A stretch of 64,000 nucleotides of DNA from Peribolospora baueri (GCA_029717555.1 JAMDHS010000027.1:172751-236750); one strand, 5' to 3'; shown: positions 23,402-36,152, counted from the stretch's first letter. A program made the numbers and translations. Notes: generated by a model not told the origin, from the letters alone.

Positions 23402-23919
23402 TGGTCATGCCTAGTCATGTATTTCCCAACCTATTTACTTTCATGTCCTTGGGAATTTGTCGCGAAGCGTTTCGATTGCCACATTTTCCAGTACTCTTAT
23501 ATCGCGTCCAACGCCCTCTTGACGAAGGGCTTCACTTTTGTCCGCCTTGCCCCGTCACACTTAACGCTCGGTGGGGAGCGTCCAGGCCGAGCATGCCTTA
23601 TGCCGTCACCACCGCTCAGTCACCTTACTCAAGTGAGCGGGGTTTTCCAGCTGTCCAGATCGCTAGACGTCGACGTCCTCGTTGACCAAGCTGAAGTAGT
23701 TTGGTGGTAGTAGGCACATATGGCTACCGAATGTATCCTCTTGGCGACCACTGGCCTGTCCCCGAATTGTTGCCGCAGCTCGTGCACAGGCCAGCCAGCA
23801 CGGCGGTAGGCGGGCGGCGTGCATGATCGGACTGGGCTGGCCGCCGCGGGGGGGGTGGGGGTGGACGAGGAGAACGTCGACGACGACGACGACTTCTTGC
23901 CTCAAGGTCCTTCAGTGAG
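23402..23919. other. Intergenic/promoter of glucosidase II alpha with a G-run
   Basis: No gene is supported in this 518 bp. A G-rich run (about 23847-23863, with G8 and G5 tracts) lies about 60-70 bp before the ATG at 23920, and could form a quadruplex with nearby G pairs. A GAC repeat (23875-23890) is in the leader. Confidence 0.5.
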
Positions 23920-26900
23920 ATGCGGGTCACTCCACTTTTGCTCCTCTTGGGGAGCGTCTCTTCCCTTCTCCCAGCTGTCGTCGCTGTGCGTCCGAACGAC
24001 TTCAAGACGTGCGAACAGTCCGGCTTCTGCAAGCGCCTGCGAAGGCTGTCCACGCTTCGCGACGAGGATCCGACCAACTGGGAGTCTCCCTACAGTATAC
24101 CGTCCTCTTCTCCTCCCCGTTTCTCTGCTACTGGGGGCACACTGGTTGCTAGCGTTCGCCCCGCATATCACCCCGATACCAAATTTGAGCTGCAGGTCCG
24201 CTTTCACGATGATGGCACCGCTCGGGTGCGCATGGATGAGGTCGCCGGCCTGAGGAAGAGGTACGACGAGGCCGAGAATTGGGTAGTTGAGAAGCAGCCT
24301 ACGCTGGAGACTAGGGAGGGCGCATACGAGTGGAGCGAAGGCAACGGCGAAACCACCATCAAGTGAGTCTTGTCCTGGTTCGTCGCGTACCTCATCACCT
24401 GCGTCGTCTAACTAAACATTCCTCCGGGTGCCCTTCTCAGGTTTGGCCCTTCGAAGACGCACTCTTTGCACTTGACCCACTCCCCCTTGAAGCTCATCTT
24501 TGCTCGCGATGGCGTTCCTCAGATCGTGCTCAACGAGCGCGGCTTGCTGCACATGGAACATTTCCGCAACAAGCCCGATGTCCAGACTGCCGCTGAATCC
24601 GCCCAGGAAGGACAAGCTGGGGCAGAAGCGGCCGAAGAAAAGGAGAAATTGGTCATACAGGAGCAAAAGGGGGCCACTGGCCTTGATCCCGGCGCAGGCC
24701 AGCGGTGGAAAGGCTTTACTGAAGAGGTGGACGGCATGTGGGAGGAATCGTTCAACGGAAAGAGAGATTCAAAGCCAAAAGGTCAGCGCACTTTGCTCAT
24801 CTGTATTCTGCTCTTACATACGGACGTGATTAACGGTCAGTTTTTTTTTTTCCTTCTTCCCGTCCTCCATGTAGGACCCGAGGCCCTCTCCCTTGACATC
24901 AGTTTCCCTGGCAAGGAGTTTGCGTACGGTATCCCTGAGCATGCTAGCCCTCTCAACCTGCGTAATACTCGGTGAGTCGAGAACTGCACCGAAAGGCTGT
25001 TGAATTTCGGTTTTGACACTCGTTGTCTTCGCTCTTCGGCAGTGGCGGTGACGACGCATTCACTGAGCCGTATCGGCTCATGAACACCGACGTCTTTGAG
25101 TACGAGAACGACTCTCCCATGTCTCTGTACGGCTCAGTGCCACTCATGTACGCCCATGCGTCCAACTCGACTGTTGCCATTTTCTGGCTTTCCGGCTCGG
25201 AGACTTGGATCGACATCGAGCGCGTCCCTTCCTCCTCTTCCCTTCTCGGTATCGGGAGCAACAAGCGCGACACCCAGACCCATTGGTTCAGCGAAAGCGG
25301 CATTCTCGATCTGTTTATCTTCTTGGGACCCGATGCACCCACCATTATGGACCAGTACACCAGCCTGACCGGGCGAACAGCCCTTCCGCAGATGTTCGCG
25401 ATCGGGTATCACCAGTGCAGGTGGAATTACCTCTCTACGGACGACGTCCTCGGCGTCGACGCAAAGTTTGACGAGGCGGACATCCCCGTGGACGTGATTT
25501 GGCTCGATATCGAGTATGCTGAAGAGCACAAGTACATGGTCTGGGATGAAGACGCTTTCCCCAACCCTGACAAGATGCTCGAGGTCCTGGACGGCAAGAA
25601 CAGAAAGGTGAGAAGCCATCGTTTTATCCCGCTGTCTTCCTCGGCACTAAATATGTACATTTGCGTCGTTTTCCATCCTCTCCTCCAGCTCGTTGTCATC
25701 GTGGATCCGCACTTGAAGAAGACGGAGGATTTCTACCTTTACAAGGAAGCTAAGGACAACGGTCTCTTCGCGACGACCGCAGACGGCTCGGAGTACGAGG
25801 GCTGGTGCTGGACCGGCGCGGCTGCTTGGTTGGACTTTTTCAATCCGAAGAGCTTCGATTGGTGGAAGGGTCAATTCGACTTTAAGAAGTGGAAGGTGAG
25901 TGGGCTGATTCGACTTATTCGATGAGTATGCAAGTAACTGAGAGCGAACGAACTGGCTTCTTCACTCAGTATTCCGCCGGGAACCTGTTCATCTGGAACG
26001 ACATGAACGAGGTGAGTGATGAAAGCTTCCTGCTGAAATGGTGCAGTTTCAACCCGCTCACTTTTTTCAAATCGGTGCGGCCTCTGCACTTCCGATAGCC
26101 TGCCATTTTCAACGGACCGGAGATCACCTCGCCCAAGGACAACGTCCACTTTGGGGGATGGGAGCATCGCGACATTCACAACATCAACGGCATGATTTTC
26201 GTGGGTTTACCGCGAGCTTCCGGTCACCTATTGTTTGGATGACACTGACTAACAACTGGATTGGGACGCATTTTTTCCTTGTAGCACAACGCCACCGGGC
26301 AGGCCTTGATTGCTCGCGAGTCGCCGGCGAAGCGGCCATTCGTTCTTTCGCGTTCCTGGTTCGCGGGCTCCCAGAGATACGGCGCCATTTGGACTGGCGA
26401 TAACCAAGGCACTTGGGAGCATCTCGCTGTGTCAGTCCCGATGAATCTGGCTAACGGTATTGGCGGTATGACTTTCAGCGGGGCCGACATCGGCGGCTTC
26501 TTCGGCAATCCCTCTCCGGAGATGCTCGTGCGATGGTATCAGGCTGGAATCTTCGAGCCGTTCTTCCGCGCTCACGCTCACATCGACACCAAGCGACGCG
26601 AGCCTTATCTCCTTGAAGAGCCTTACCGCTCCTACGTGCGGGACCTCATCCGCCTTCGATACGCCCTCCTTCCCGCTTGGTACACGGCCTTCAAAGAGGC
26701 CAACACGAACGGCATGCCCGTCTTGAGGCCTCACTATCTGATGTTCCCCGACGATGTTAAAGGTTTTTCCATCGATGACCAGTTCTATGTCGGCTCGTCC
26801 GGCCTGCTCGTCAAGCCGGTCGTGAAGCAGGGCGCGGAAGAGGCGGACGTCTATTTGGCCGAGGACCAGGTGAGCAAGAGTTACACGGCTTAGAGGTAAT

Positions 26901-27650
26901 ATATCGCTTATATAGCGCTCGTGATTGCATCCCCATCGTCGCCCGCAGCCGTATTACGATTACTTCACCCACGAAATCTACCCTGGCTCAGCGACCGGTC
27001 GTCACACCAAAGTGGGAGCCCCTCTCTCCTCGAAGATGCCGCTTTTCCACCGCGGTGGCTCCATCTTGCCGCTTCGCCCGCGGGTGCGCCGGTCGGCGGA
27101 GCTCATGTGGCGCGACCCCGTGTCGTTGGTCGTCGCCTTGAACAAGCCGGCATCTTCGAAGGATGGACAGCAGTCGAGGGCAGAGGGCTTCCTCTATCTC
27201 GACGACGGCAGCACATACGATTATGAGAAGGGCGCATTCATCTGGCGCAAGTTTACTTTTGTGTCAGACCGAGACGGCACGCAGGTCCTCGCCAGCCGCG
27301 ACGTCCTCACTGAGCGTCGTGGGTCTGACGAAGTCGAGGTGCGCGGCCCCACCGGCAATGCCTTCGCTCGTGCCCTTGCCGAGGCGGGCGTCCGTGTGGA
27401 CAAGGTGGTCGTCCTTGGTCTTGACAAGGCTCCGTCGCAGGTCAAGCTCAAGTCCAACGCCGGCCACGGCGACGACGGCCGCCAGCTCGAGTTCAAATTC
27501 ACGCCGGGCGCCTCCGCCAGTGCTAGCGCCGGGGGTAGCGTCCTCGGTTCGCTTGGCGGGGTCAGCTCGAGCGCAGGCAAAGCTAGCGAGCTGGTTATCA
27601 AAGATCCTCAGGCGAGCGTGGTGGAAGATTGGGAGATCGTGTTCATGTGA
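23920..27650 (+). CDS. ROT2: Glucosidase II catalytic alpha subunit (GH31)
   Basis: Exons: 23920-24362, 24441-24781, 24875-24971, 25043-25607, 25689-25895, 25970-26011, 26099-26200, 26285-26869, 26949-27650 (1027 aa). All phases agree. The enzyme trims the two inner alpha-1,3-glucoses from N-glycans in the ER and feeds the calnexin cycle. A signal peptide covers about residues 1-22 (LLLLLGSVSSLLPAVVA). The next family-typical part is FKTCEQSGFC. The GH31 core contains GYHQCRWNY, VIWLDIEY, and the nucleophile motif WNDMNE (Asp about 562). The acid/base Asp (about 638) lies in WTGDN. MTFSGADIGGFFG and EPFFRAHAH complete the active site. The C-terminal beta-domain ends at VEDWEIVFM. The 93-nt intron 24782-24874 has no in-frame stop. 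Confidence 0.95.
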
Positions 27651-27974
27651 TGGTGGCGTGACAGAAAAAGATACGGACATTGTTCGGGGCGGCGCGCGAC
27701 GCGAGGACGAGGACCGGATGGAAGGGAGTCTTAGTTTTTAAGTCAGTTTTCTCGTGGACGGTTGGTGGAGAGGATGGAAGAGATGGAGGATAGATGTAGT
27801 CGTAGAAGGTCTGCGCGCATTCGGTCCTGTTCTGTTGAATGGATGCGTAAATTTAGATCGCTGAGCTCGGCGTAGCGCGGCGCTTACCACGCTGCGTGCC
27901 ATCACAAAGCGGCACCGCACAAACGTTGTCGACCTTCCTTCCCACCTCCATCCCCCCCGAAGATCGAAGCAGCC
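27651..27974. other. Short intergenic region
   Basis: A 324 bp gap between two same-strand genes. It holds the 3' flank of glucosidase II alpha and the promoter of the ZNRD2-like gene. I see no other feature. Confidence 0.5.
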
Positions 27975-29814
27975 ATGTCGGAAGACGTCTCGGCCAAGTT
28001 GGGAAACTACATGCTCCAAGGTCAGTTGCGCCCTGCCGCAAATCTCTGGCAAACGTAGAGCACTTCCGCTTACTGTTCTCTTCACCGCCTTACGTCGCCC
28101 TCTTTGTGACCAGGATGGGTGCGAGTCTCGCTGCTCGGTCTTCCGAATGGACGCAAGACAGATCTTCTGTGCTGACCGACCCATGTGACGATCGCTTCAT
28201 TTCGTTCCTCCTGCTTTGGTTCTCTCATACTGCAGGTCCTCACCGACAGCACCTGTCCCACTTGCCGAGTAGTGCCTATGATGCGCAACAAGGATCGCAC
28301 GATCTGGTTTTGCGCTGGCTGTGATGGCGGTCCAGAGGCTTCCTCCACCTCTCGGCTCAGCGGAATCCCCGCTACTACTGCTGCGACCCCTGCTTCGTCG
28401 AGCGGAGCATCCGTCGCGGCAGGGCGATCCTCACTCTCGAACGGCTTGTTGACGACTCCAGCACCGACGACGACAAACGGCACTTCCGCTTCTGAAGCGT
28501 CCTCGACCTCGGCTACCACCTCCGTCACCTCTTCTTCCCCCACAGCATCTGCAGTGTCTCATGCGCCTTCCACCCCTCCGACTCCCAACTCTCCCCTCGC
28601 CGCCGTCCCAAACTCCCCCCGCCGGGCGGCAGATCTCGTTTCCGAGCTGAGCGAGGAGGAACGGGCACGAGTGGCGGCTAGGAGGGAGCAGTCGGACCGC
28701 GCCGCGGAGGAGATCGGTCGGAAGCTTCTCCAGGGCTGGGCACTCCTTGGGGAAGAGTGTCCCCGGGAGGGGTGCTACGGCGTGCCTCTCATGCGGAGGC
28801 CGCAGGCCAGGCGGACGCAACAGCAGGTGGATGCGGCGGATCAAGGGGGCTCGGGTGAGCAGCAACAAGGGGTGACGAAGGGAGGCGGAAGCGGACGGCA
28901 ACGGTTGATGGATCCCCGAATGCACTGCGTCATTTGCGGGGGAGAGTACGTCACCGAGCGGGACGCCAGAGAGGCCGGCTGGGACCCTTCGACCATTCCG
29001 GCCGTCGGTTCAGGTGCCACCGCTTCTCGTCCGTCTTCGGCGACTGCCGGACCTTCTGCGATGGCCGTCGACACGAGCCCAATCCCCGGCCCTAGCCCTT
29101 CCTTGACGACGGCGCCCTCTCCGCGTCCTGCCACCCGTCTTCCCTTCGGTACGCAAGAGGTGACGCCGAACGAATGGAGCCAGCTCTCAAATGGCGTTGC
29201 CGGAATGAGACCGACACCTGGAGAGGGGCACGGGAGGAAACGCAGCTTCGATGAGGGTCCGAGCGCCGCTGCTTCTTCGGATGTGCGTGGATTACCGGTC
29301 AAAGGACGCGAGGAGGATGAACCGATGGACATTGATCATGCGGCATTGGATGTGAAACCTAGGGAAAAGGGCAAGAGGGTGCTACACCCGGAAAGGTCGC
29401 CGATGGAGGTAAGCAGCTTGACCTTCCCTACCTTCGCGCAGCGCCGACACCCCTCCCCCCTCTTTGGAAACGAGGAAGCTGACTACCATTCTTTCCTCGA
29501 ACCTCGCCGTTTCTCCTCCTTTACCCGTTGTCATTCTCGCATATTTTTGTCTTCATGCGCACACGACGACGGATATCTCTCTGAAGGGACTTGGCACCTC
29601 CGTGCCTGCGACGACAAAGTCCGAGGACGAAGTGCTTTCACGCACCGTATCGTCCCTCCAATCCGCCCTCTTCTCACTCTCCACTCGGCTCGACGACCTC
29701 ACGGTCGCTGGTACGCTCTCTCTCGATCCCAGGGCATTGGGAGAGACGGCGGAGGCCATGTCCAAGGCGCTCGACGCTCTGGCGAAAGCGAAGGAGGTCC
29801 GCTCCCGGCCTTGA
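27975..29814 (+). CDS. Protein with two ZNRD2/SSSCA1-type zinc-ribbon domains
   Basis: Model: 27975-28020, 28114-28118, 28236-29408, 29587-29814 (483 aa). The second exon is five bases (GATGG). It restores the frame and supplies the Gly-Trp of LQGW. The first domain (residues 1-50) reads LGNYMLQGW followed by TCPTCRVVPMM and IWFCAGCDG. The second (about 145-245) reads IGRKLLQGWALLGEECP, CYGVPLMRR, and MHCVICGGEYV after a low-complexity insertion. The family consensus, a helix ending in LLQGW, then Cys pairs around PLM and a second CxxC, is met twice. Human ZNRD2 (SSSCA1, p27) has one such domain and is linked to mitosis and centromere autoantibodies; its molecular role is poorly known. The rest is Ser/Thr/Pro-rich, with a C-terminal helical segment (LSRTVSSLQSALFSLSTRLD) that may be a coiled coil. 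Confidence 0.82.
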
Positions 29815-30041
29815 CAAGCGTGATGTGGTGCGCTTGCTCGCCTTTGCATGGGGAACGTACGTAGACTCGTCCTTTGCTTTGTGCCGCTGAGGCTGCCTGA
29901 TCGACTGCTTGTGGTGAATCCCTGCTGTACATTACTCGGGTATGGACGTCACGCCGACGCTCAAGGGTATCTAATCGAGCACGATACATTCTCGCCCCTC
30001 ATACTCATCCCCTCACGCCAACGAAGCAATCCTGGGACGAT

Positions 30042-33000
30042 TCAAGCGGTCACGCCCTTGAGCCAGTTCGCGTACAGCCGGGCTTTTGCCTCGCTCGAGC
30101 TCCGGTCAAATGTGTAGCTCGCCTGGATCGAAAACGCGTTCAAAGACAACGAACGTAGGAGCGGTACGAGGGAACGGCCGGTCAGCGAGCCAGCGAGTTG
30201 AAGGAAGAGAAAGAGAAACACGTCCACTCACGTATCCCACCAACGCCGGGTCTGGTGCGGCCTCGATCTCGCTATCCGCTACGATCACCGAGTCCGGGTT
30301 AATCCACGCGACGGACGATTCGTAAAGGTCGACGTCCTTCTCCGAAATAGAGTGCTTCTGAGCGAACCCGGCGGCGTCGTCGAACTGACGGAGGTACCAC
30401 GCGTACTCCTCCCCTTCCGCTTCGTCCACCGCTGGGTGCGTCAGGCGGTAGACGAGGCCTTCGAGCGTCGAGATGTCGGGAGGGGCCGGCGCGGGCGTGT
30501 CCACCGCACTTGGCTCTGGTAGTGACTTTGTCTTTTTTCGGGAGGCTGTCTTGTGGTTGAGGGACATCCACCGCCTGACGCCGCCGATGAGCCTGTTTCA
30601 AAGTGACAGGGCATGGGAACATGAGAATGAGAGAGGAAGAGGCTTTCAGATCATTTCCAGCACCGTGACCCCGCTTACCTTGGCGCGGGCGGCTCAGGAT
30701 TGATCACGACCCTCGGCTTGAAGGGGCTGAAATCCACGAAGCGTCCGTGTCTGTTTAGAAGACGGAAGGAACGCCGGTCAGAGAAAGCACCAGAAACACG
30801 GCGGCAACGCAACGCGCGCGACGCCACATGCGACCCGCTACGGACCTCATCTGATGAACCGCGGTCATCTTGAAAGCGTGGTGCCGTTCCAGGTCGGTGA
30901 ACAAGCTCGGTCGATAATACTCCGCCCAGTAATGGTCTTTCGATCGGGCCACCTCCAACAGCCTCTTCATGCTCTTTTTCTCGTCGATCGCGGGGACGAG
31001 GTTGGAGGGAGTGTACCAGTACCGGTAGTCCCTCCGGCGGTCGAAGCGGATCGCAATGTCGGGCGCGTTCAAGTCTACACCGAGGAAGAGGTTGATGGCG
31101 GCCTGTTTCTCGGCGTCTACCCACGCGTAAACGGGGCTCGGTTCAGCTCGTGACAGGATGAAAAAGGTGACGTGTGTGTGAGAGCGGACTCACCGATGAA
31201 AGAATTGGCATAGTATCGCTTCAATCCCTCGAGCATGTCCCGAGAATGGCTCGTCCACTGGTTGATCTTTCGGTACGTCTCCATGGTATTGACGAGGTGG
31301 CTACCTCCGTACTGCAGAGCGATGGTATCACCGAGGCTGGAGGGGGCCGAACGACACACGACACACGACACACGACACACGACATAGCGTTCCCCGCCAA
31401 TGTGAGACACGATAAAAGGCGAAAGAGAGAACCATCTAGACATGGAAAAAAAGCTCACTCGTGATACATTTCGGTCAGCATGTTGACGGCGTCCGAGTCG
31501 AAAGGCACGTGAGGGTGATGGATGATCCCCAGAGCGTGCAGCTGGTGTCCGAGCGCAGCTTTACCGATGACGAATTGTGCGGCGTTGGTGCGATCTGGGC
31601 ATGGAGCGGGAGAAGTCAGACTCCCGGGCCCGATGGCGTCCATTTCAAGGAGCCGCGCTTACCAAGACAGTCAACGCAATTGACCCTGCATACTCCATTC
31701 TGCAGCAAAATGGAGTCTCGATACGGGAGGGCCCTGTCATGATTGAGGCGCGAAGCAAGCAGGTTATGCATGCTCAATGGTTTTAACCGAATGTGTCTTT
31801 CGCTGCCCGCTCGCTCGCGATGGGCCCAACTCACCTATCCGTCCTCAGTGAAAAGGCATACGGCTCTGGTCCGCTGTGAAAAAACTTTGTCGCCTCCACG
31901 GTCTCCTCAGCGATATCCTCTAGTACACCGATCACGTCCTGGTCATGGCTGCATTCGACACGTTGGGCCGAGAGAAATGCACGTCGGCGGCGAGTGTCAG
32001 AGGTCAGATGGATGGAAGCCAATAGAGACCGACGGCCACTCACCTCTTCGAAGCCCGGGACATGTCCCAAGCGATATACTTCATCTTTTTACCCTCCGGA
32101 AGAAACTGGTTCAAGTAAGCCACGCATTCTCCAAACGCTCCCAACAACTTGGATTCGCGCGGTTGCTTCTCTTTGCTCTGGAAACAGAACGGTATAGCGG
32201 GCGAAGACGGTGTGGCGCACCGGTTCGAGGTGAGAAGGAGCGGTCAGAACGAAAAGGTCGTCAAGCAGTGGCGGTAGGGCGGTTTAAAAGCTACCGCTCA
32301 CCTTGATCAAGTTCAGCACAATGATAGGCGTGCCATAGCGAGCAAAGAGGTCGTCAAAGTGCAAAGCGGCCGCAGAGAAATACGGATCGACGATGCTGAC
32401 TGAGCATGGGAAAAAGAATCGAAAAGGTTCAATATCACGCCGGCAACTGATCTCCCACATCGGCACTTTTTTGCACTCACTCTCGATGGGCGGACGGGGA
32501 CTCATGTTCGTCGTATCCTGACTCCAATAGAGCGGGATACTGCCTCTGGAGGAGCGAACAAACGAAAGGAGCACGGGCATCGCTACGGTTGGGCAAAAGT
32601 CTCTTCTCTCATCCCTCCTCCTCGCCCTTATACGACGAGGGGTCGGTCCAGGAAGGAGGAAAAGGCGACTCACCGATACTGCACATAAGAAGTATACCTC
32701 GAGCTCGGCACCCGATTCGGTTCAATCTCATCCACCAGCTCGTCCTCCTCCTCATGGTCGACAAACGAGCCTTTCCTCTCCCGAAAGCGGTTGGGGTTCA
32801 ACGTTGAATTGGACGCCGCCTCCTCCCGACGTCCGGGGGAGTAGAAAGGCGTCGTGAGCGCCTCGCTGACGATTTGCTCCGTCTCGACATCGTTTGCGAC
32901 AAAGCCCTAAAACCGAACCAAAGGCGTTTTCATTAGCTTGGGATCTTCATCTTCCCATGGAATGCGAAGAGACCCTCTTACCTGACCGTTGACGCCTCGC

Positions 33001-35711
33001 TTCAGGTATCGCGCTCCGGCAAAGTGCCTCGACCGACGAGCGATGAGCGTGACGTAGATGGTACGATTGAAGACAGAAAGCTCTGAAACGGGAGCGAACG
33101 TACGTTCCGAATTGGGCTCAATTCAATCTGGCCGTTGGCTGTTCCTGAAAGACGGCCAACGAAGGAACAGTCGTGACTTACTCGCTTGGTCGACGAACCC
33201 GTGCACGAGCGGGAGGACCCACTCGCTAGCACCGCGTCCCTTCTTCTCGGTACGCCAAAAAGCTTGTCGAAGGAGGTGATGATTCCAGATAAACTTTTCG
33301 TTAAAGCCCCACGCGGTCGTCGGTGACACCGTCGTCCCCCTCGCCGCCGGGGATGATGAGAAAGAGGAAGAAGAAGAGGCGGGGGAGCCTATGGGCGTAT
33401 CGGTCATGTTGCGCTGGAGCGTCGAGGTGAGGTCGTAGGTATAACTGAAGTAGAAGTTTTTAGAGAGGTCGACCTGCCGAAAGGTGTGAAGGAGTCTGAA
33501 GAGCGGAAATTGGAGGCGGTGAGCAAAGGGACGGGGACATCATCGGACCCGCACATGCTCGTCTCGAGGGAAAAGGAGGACGCACCTCGCCTCCTCTGCG
33601 CTCTTGTCCTTGCTTCCCCCACTGCTAACGTTCAACAACTGCGTCTCATCGCAATGATAAATGTAATGACCGCCAATCAGAGCCACGACGGATCTTTTGG
33701 AGATGAGGACCATGTAGTATCCGGCGGTGAAGCGTATGAAGCCTGAAAACCCGGTGGCACAAAGGTTCCTCCACGTCAGCGTGATCGCGACCAGGACGGC
33801 AAGCGGGTGGACGAGGAGAGGAAGGCGCACGATTTACCCACCGACGATGCCGAAGAAGCGACCGACCTCTTTGCAACCGCCGCTGGCCTTGTTGCCGTCA
33901 TCGATCATCTTCAACAGCTGTTCGACCTGCGTGCGAGAATAGACGACATCGTCCTCGATGACGTTGAGCGCGTAAGGGTCCTCGGGCTCCATCGCGTCGC
34001 GCTGCTCAGGCGCCGGTCGAGTGGGGCTCGTCTGCGTCGTCCTTGTCCGCGACTGCGAGGAGGACGAGGTAGACAAGGGTGTGCCTCTGCGCGCAGACCT
34101 CGCTTTCCGGGTCGTGAGCGGAGAGATGGAGCGTTGGACCCTGGAGTGTGCCGCGTTGGAGGGCGGCTCGTCGGCGACAGAGTTGGAACGCGCCGCCCCC
34201 GTGGTCGACGAGGAAGAGGAGTAAAGGGACGCAAAAGATTCGCTCGGCCCCTGATGAACGCCGCCGGCGTCCCGATCTGCGCCTGCTCCTCCCCCATCCT
34301 TGTCCATGTCCCCGTCCCTGGCCCGACCATATTCGCGGTGAGGGGAAGTGTCACGCGGTGTGGGCGCCAGCGAGTTACTGGACGATGCGGTGGTCGAAGG
34401 TGGAGGGGCGCCGGATGCCGCGGCGGTGGAGCCCGTCCGTGGAGGAGGCGAGCGGTCAATCTTCAAGATCCGAAAACGGGTCTGTGAAGTGTTGAAGGCG
34501 ACGAGGTAGAAGCGCTGGGGGAGCGGAAGACGTCGCGTCGGCGATCAGCCTGGCCGTCAGCGGTTGTAAACGCGGGCCTATGTGACCGTCGGACCACTCA
34601 CCGTCTTGGTCTCGTACAACGTAAACCTCTTGAGTTCCATCATCGTCTTCCGCCTCCCTCCCCCGCGTGCTCTCGACTCGGGCATGTCAGGAAGTACGGC
34701 GGGCTGGCGTCGCTGTTGGTCCGCTCGCCTGTGTCTCCTCCCGGGACTCCGGCTCGGGCTCTTGGTGGGGCTGACGTCGGTTCCGGTGCCGGGGTCGCTG
34801 ACGTCGTCCGGTCCTCTGGCTGCGGGGAAATAGGTCGGGTGGGTGGTACTAAAGTTCTTCTCGGCGGCCGGACTGGAAGCGGCGGAGGTGAGCCATGCGG
34901 GGAGCAAGCTGGACGCCGACTGGACGGAGCTGGCGACGGAGGAGAGGGAGAAAGAGCGGGAAGAGGGCGTGTGAGAGGAGCGGCGAGAGGAGCGGGTGGG
35001 CGAGCCGCTGAGCGAGGAGAGTTCTTGCGACTCGCTCGGCCTGGTCGCTGTCGTCATGACAGGCTTTGGGGTGGAGATGGGCGTGGACTCTGCCGCTGGG
35101 CCGGGAGGAGGGGGAGTGCCGGCGCGAGACTGGCGTCCGTGGGACATGGGTGGTGGCGGAGGAAAAGAGTCGAGCGGCTGAGGGCGGGCGATGGAGGCGG
35201 TTTGTAGCCTCTGTGCGAGGGCCGAGCTGGAGACGGACCTTGAGGAAGAGTTGAGGATGACAAAGTCGTGCGACCTGTCGCTGGCGTCGATCAGCCCGCT
35301 CTGCTCCTTGAGCTCCTCCACCGCCCTCCGGCTTCTTTCCTCCGCCTTTCTCTCCATTTCCATTTCCCTTTCCCTTTCTCTTTCCTTCTCCCTTTCTCTC
35401 TCCTCCTCGCTCTCACTGCTCCTTGCCCGGTCGGGGACATGGCCCTGCCCCTGGCCCTGCCCCTGACCTTTCTGGCGCTCGCCCTCCCAGAGACTCTGTG
35501 CAAGCACGCCGGCCTTCACAGGCGACGCGGCCAAAGACGGCGGAAGAGAAGAAGGTGGCGGGTCGTGGTCGTGCTTGCCGGTGCGTTCAAGCTCGCGTGC
35601 CTTTGCCCTCGGTGTCGCATTTGGGCTCGTCGTCTTCTTGGCCTTGGGCGCTCGCACGGGCGAGGCGGCGGCGATGCGGGCGCGGCCGCCGGCGGACGCG
35701 GACCCGTCCAT
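30042..35711 (-). CDS. FIG4: Fig4-like SAC-domain phosphoinositide 5-phosphatase
   Basis: Seventeen exons: 35711-34602, 34514-33842, 33742-33586, 33495-33182, 33082-32982, 32906-32674, 32545-32481, 32399-32302, 32177-32044, 31948-31835, 31733-31663, 31594-31459, 31336-31194, 31146-30846, 30750-30679, 30592-30232, 30122-30042 (1387 aa). All phases agree. Fig4 hydrolyses PI(3,5)P2 on vacuole/endosome membranes in the Fab1-Vac14-Fig4 complex. The SAC domain starts with [17 protein letters not shown] after a disordered N-terminus of about 350 residues rich in Pro/Ser and Glu-Arg repeats. A Ser-rich insert of about 180 residues interrupts the early SAC domain. Core motifs are [41 protein letters not shown], and the catalytic CX5R in NCVDCLDRTNAAQ (about residues 1019-1025). 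[15 protein letters not shown] and [10 protein letters not shown] follow. The C-terminal region resembles Fig4, not Sac1. Confidence 0.95.
31352..31384. repeat. ACACACG heptamer tandem repeat
   Basis: Four to five copies of a seven-base unit (ACACACG / CGACACA) lie inside the Fig4 intron 31337-31458. No coding role is expected. Confidence 0.85.
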
Positions 35712-36152
35712 GATGGGTGAGTTGAGAATCGAGTTAGAGAAGCAAGAAAGAAGATCGAAGCGAGGACAGGACGCGTGGCGATCCGAGTCGCCCGCTTTCG
35801 TCGACCGTGTCCCTCGTCAGCCAACTTCGGCAAAGCCAGCCCAAGCTCACCCAGACAAGACGGGTCTGATCATCAAGCAACCGCCACCCACGTGCTCAGC
35901 AGTGACTGCGGCACGCGCTCGAGCCAGCCGGGGTCGAGCTGCCAGCCGCCGACTCGAGCGAGTGCCGGTCAATCGTCCGTCCTCATCGCAGCGCAACGTA
36001 CAGCGGGCCATATCAATACCACAGCGACGTCGACGTGTCAAGTGGGTGTTCGTATTCCCTTGTCCGTCTAAACGTAGTGTCCCGGCGCAAACGTGGATGA
36101 TATGCCATACAACTACAATGTGTCCCGTTACCGGGCTCCTCCTGTACACTCG
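35712..36152. other. Intergenic between Fig4 start and Cdt2 end
   Basis: A 441 bp gap between two minus-strand genes. It contains the Fig4 promoter and the Cdt2 3' flank. No gene or other element is supported. Confidence 0.5.

Noticed and set aside
33083-33181. A possible extra Fig4 exon ([13 protein letters not shown])
   Set aside because: Including it leaves a 23-nt intron or a wrong frame; one longer intron gives the family-typical [17 protein letters not shown] junction.
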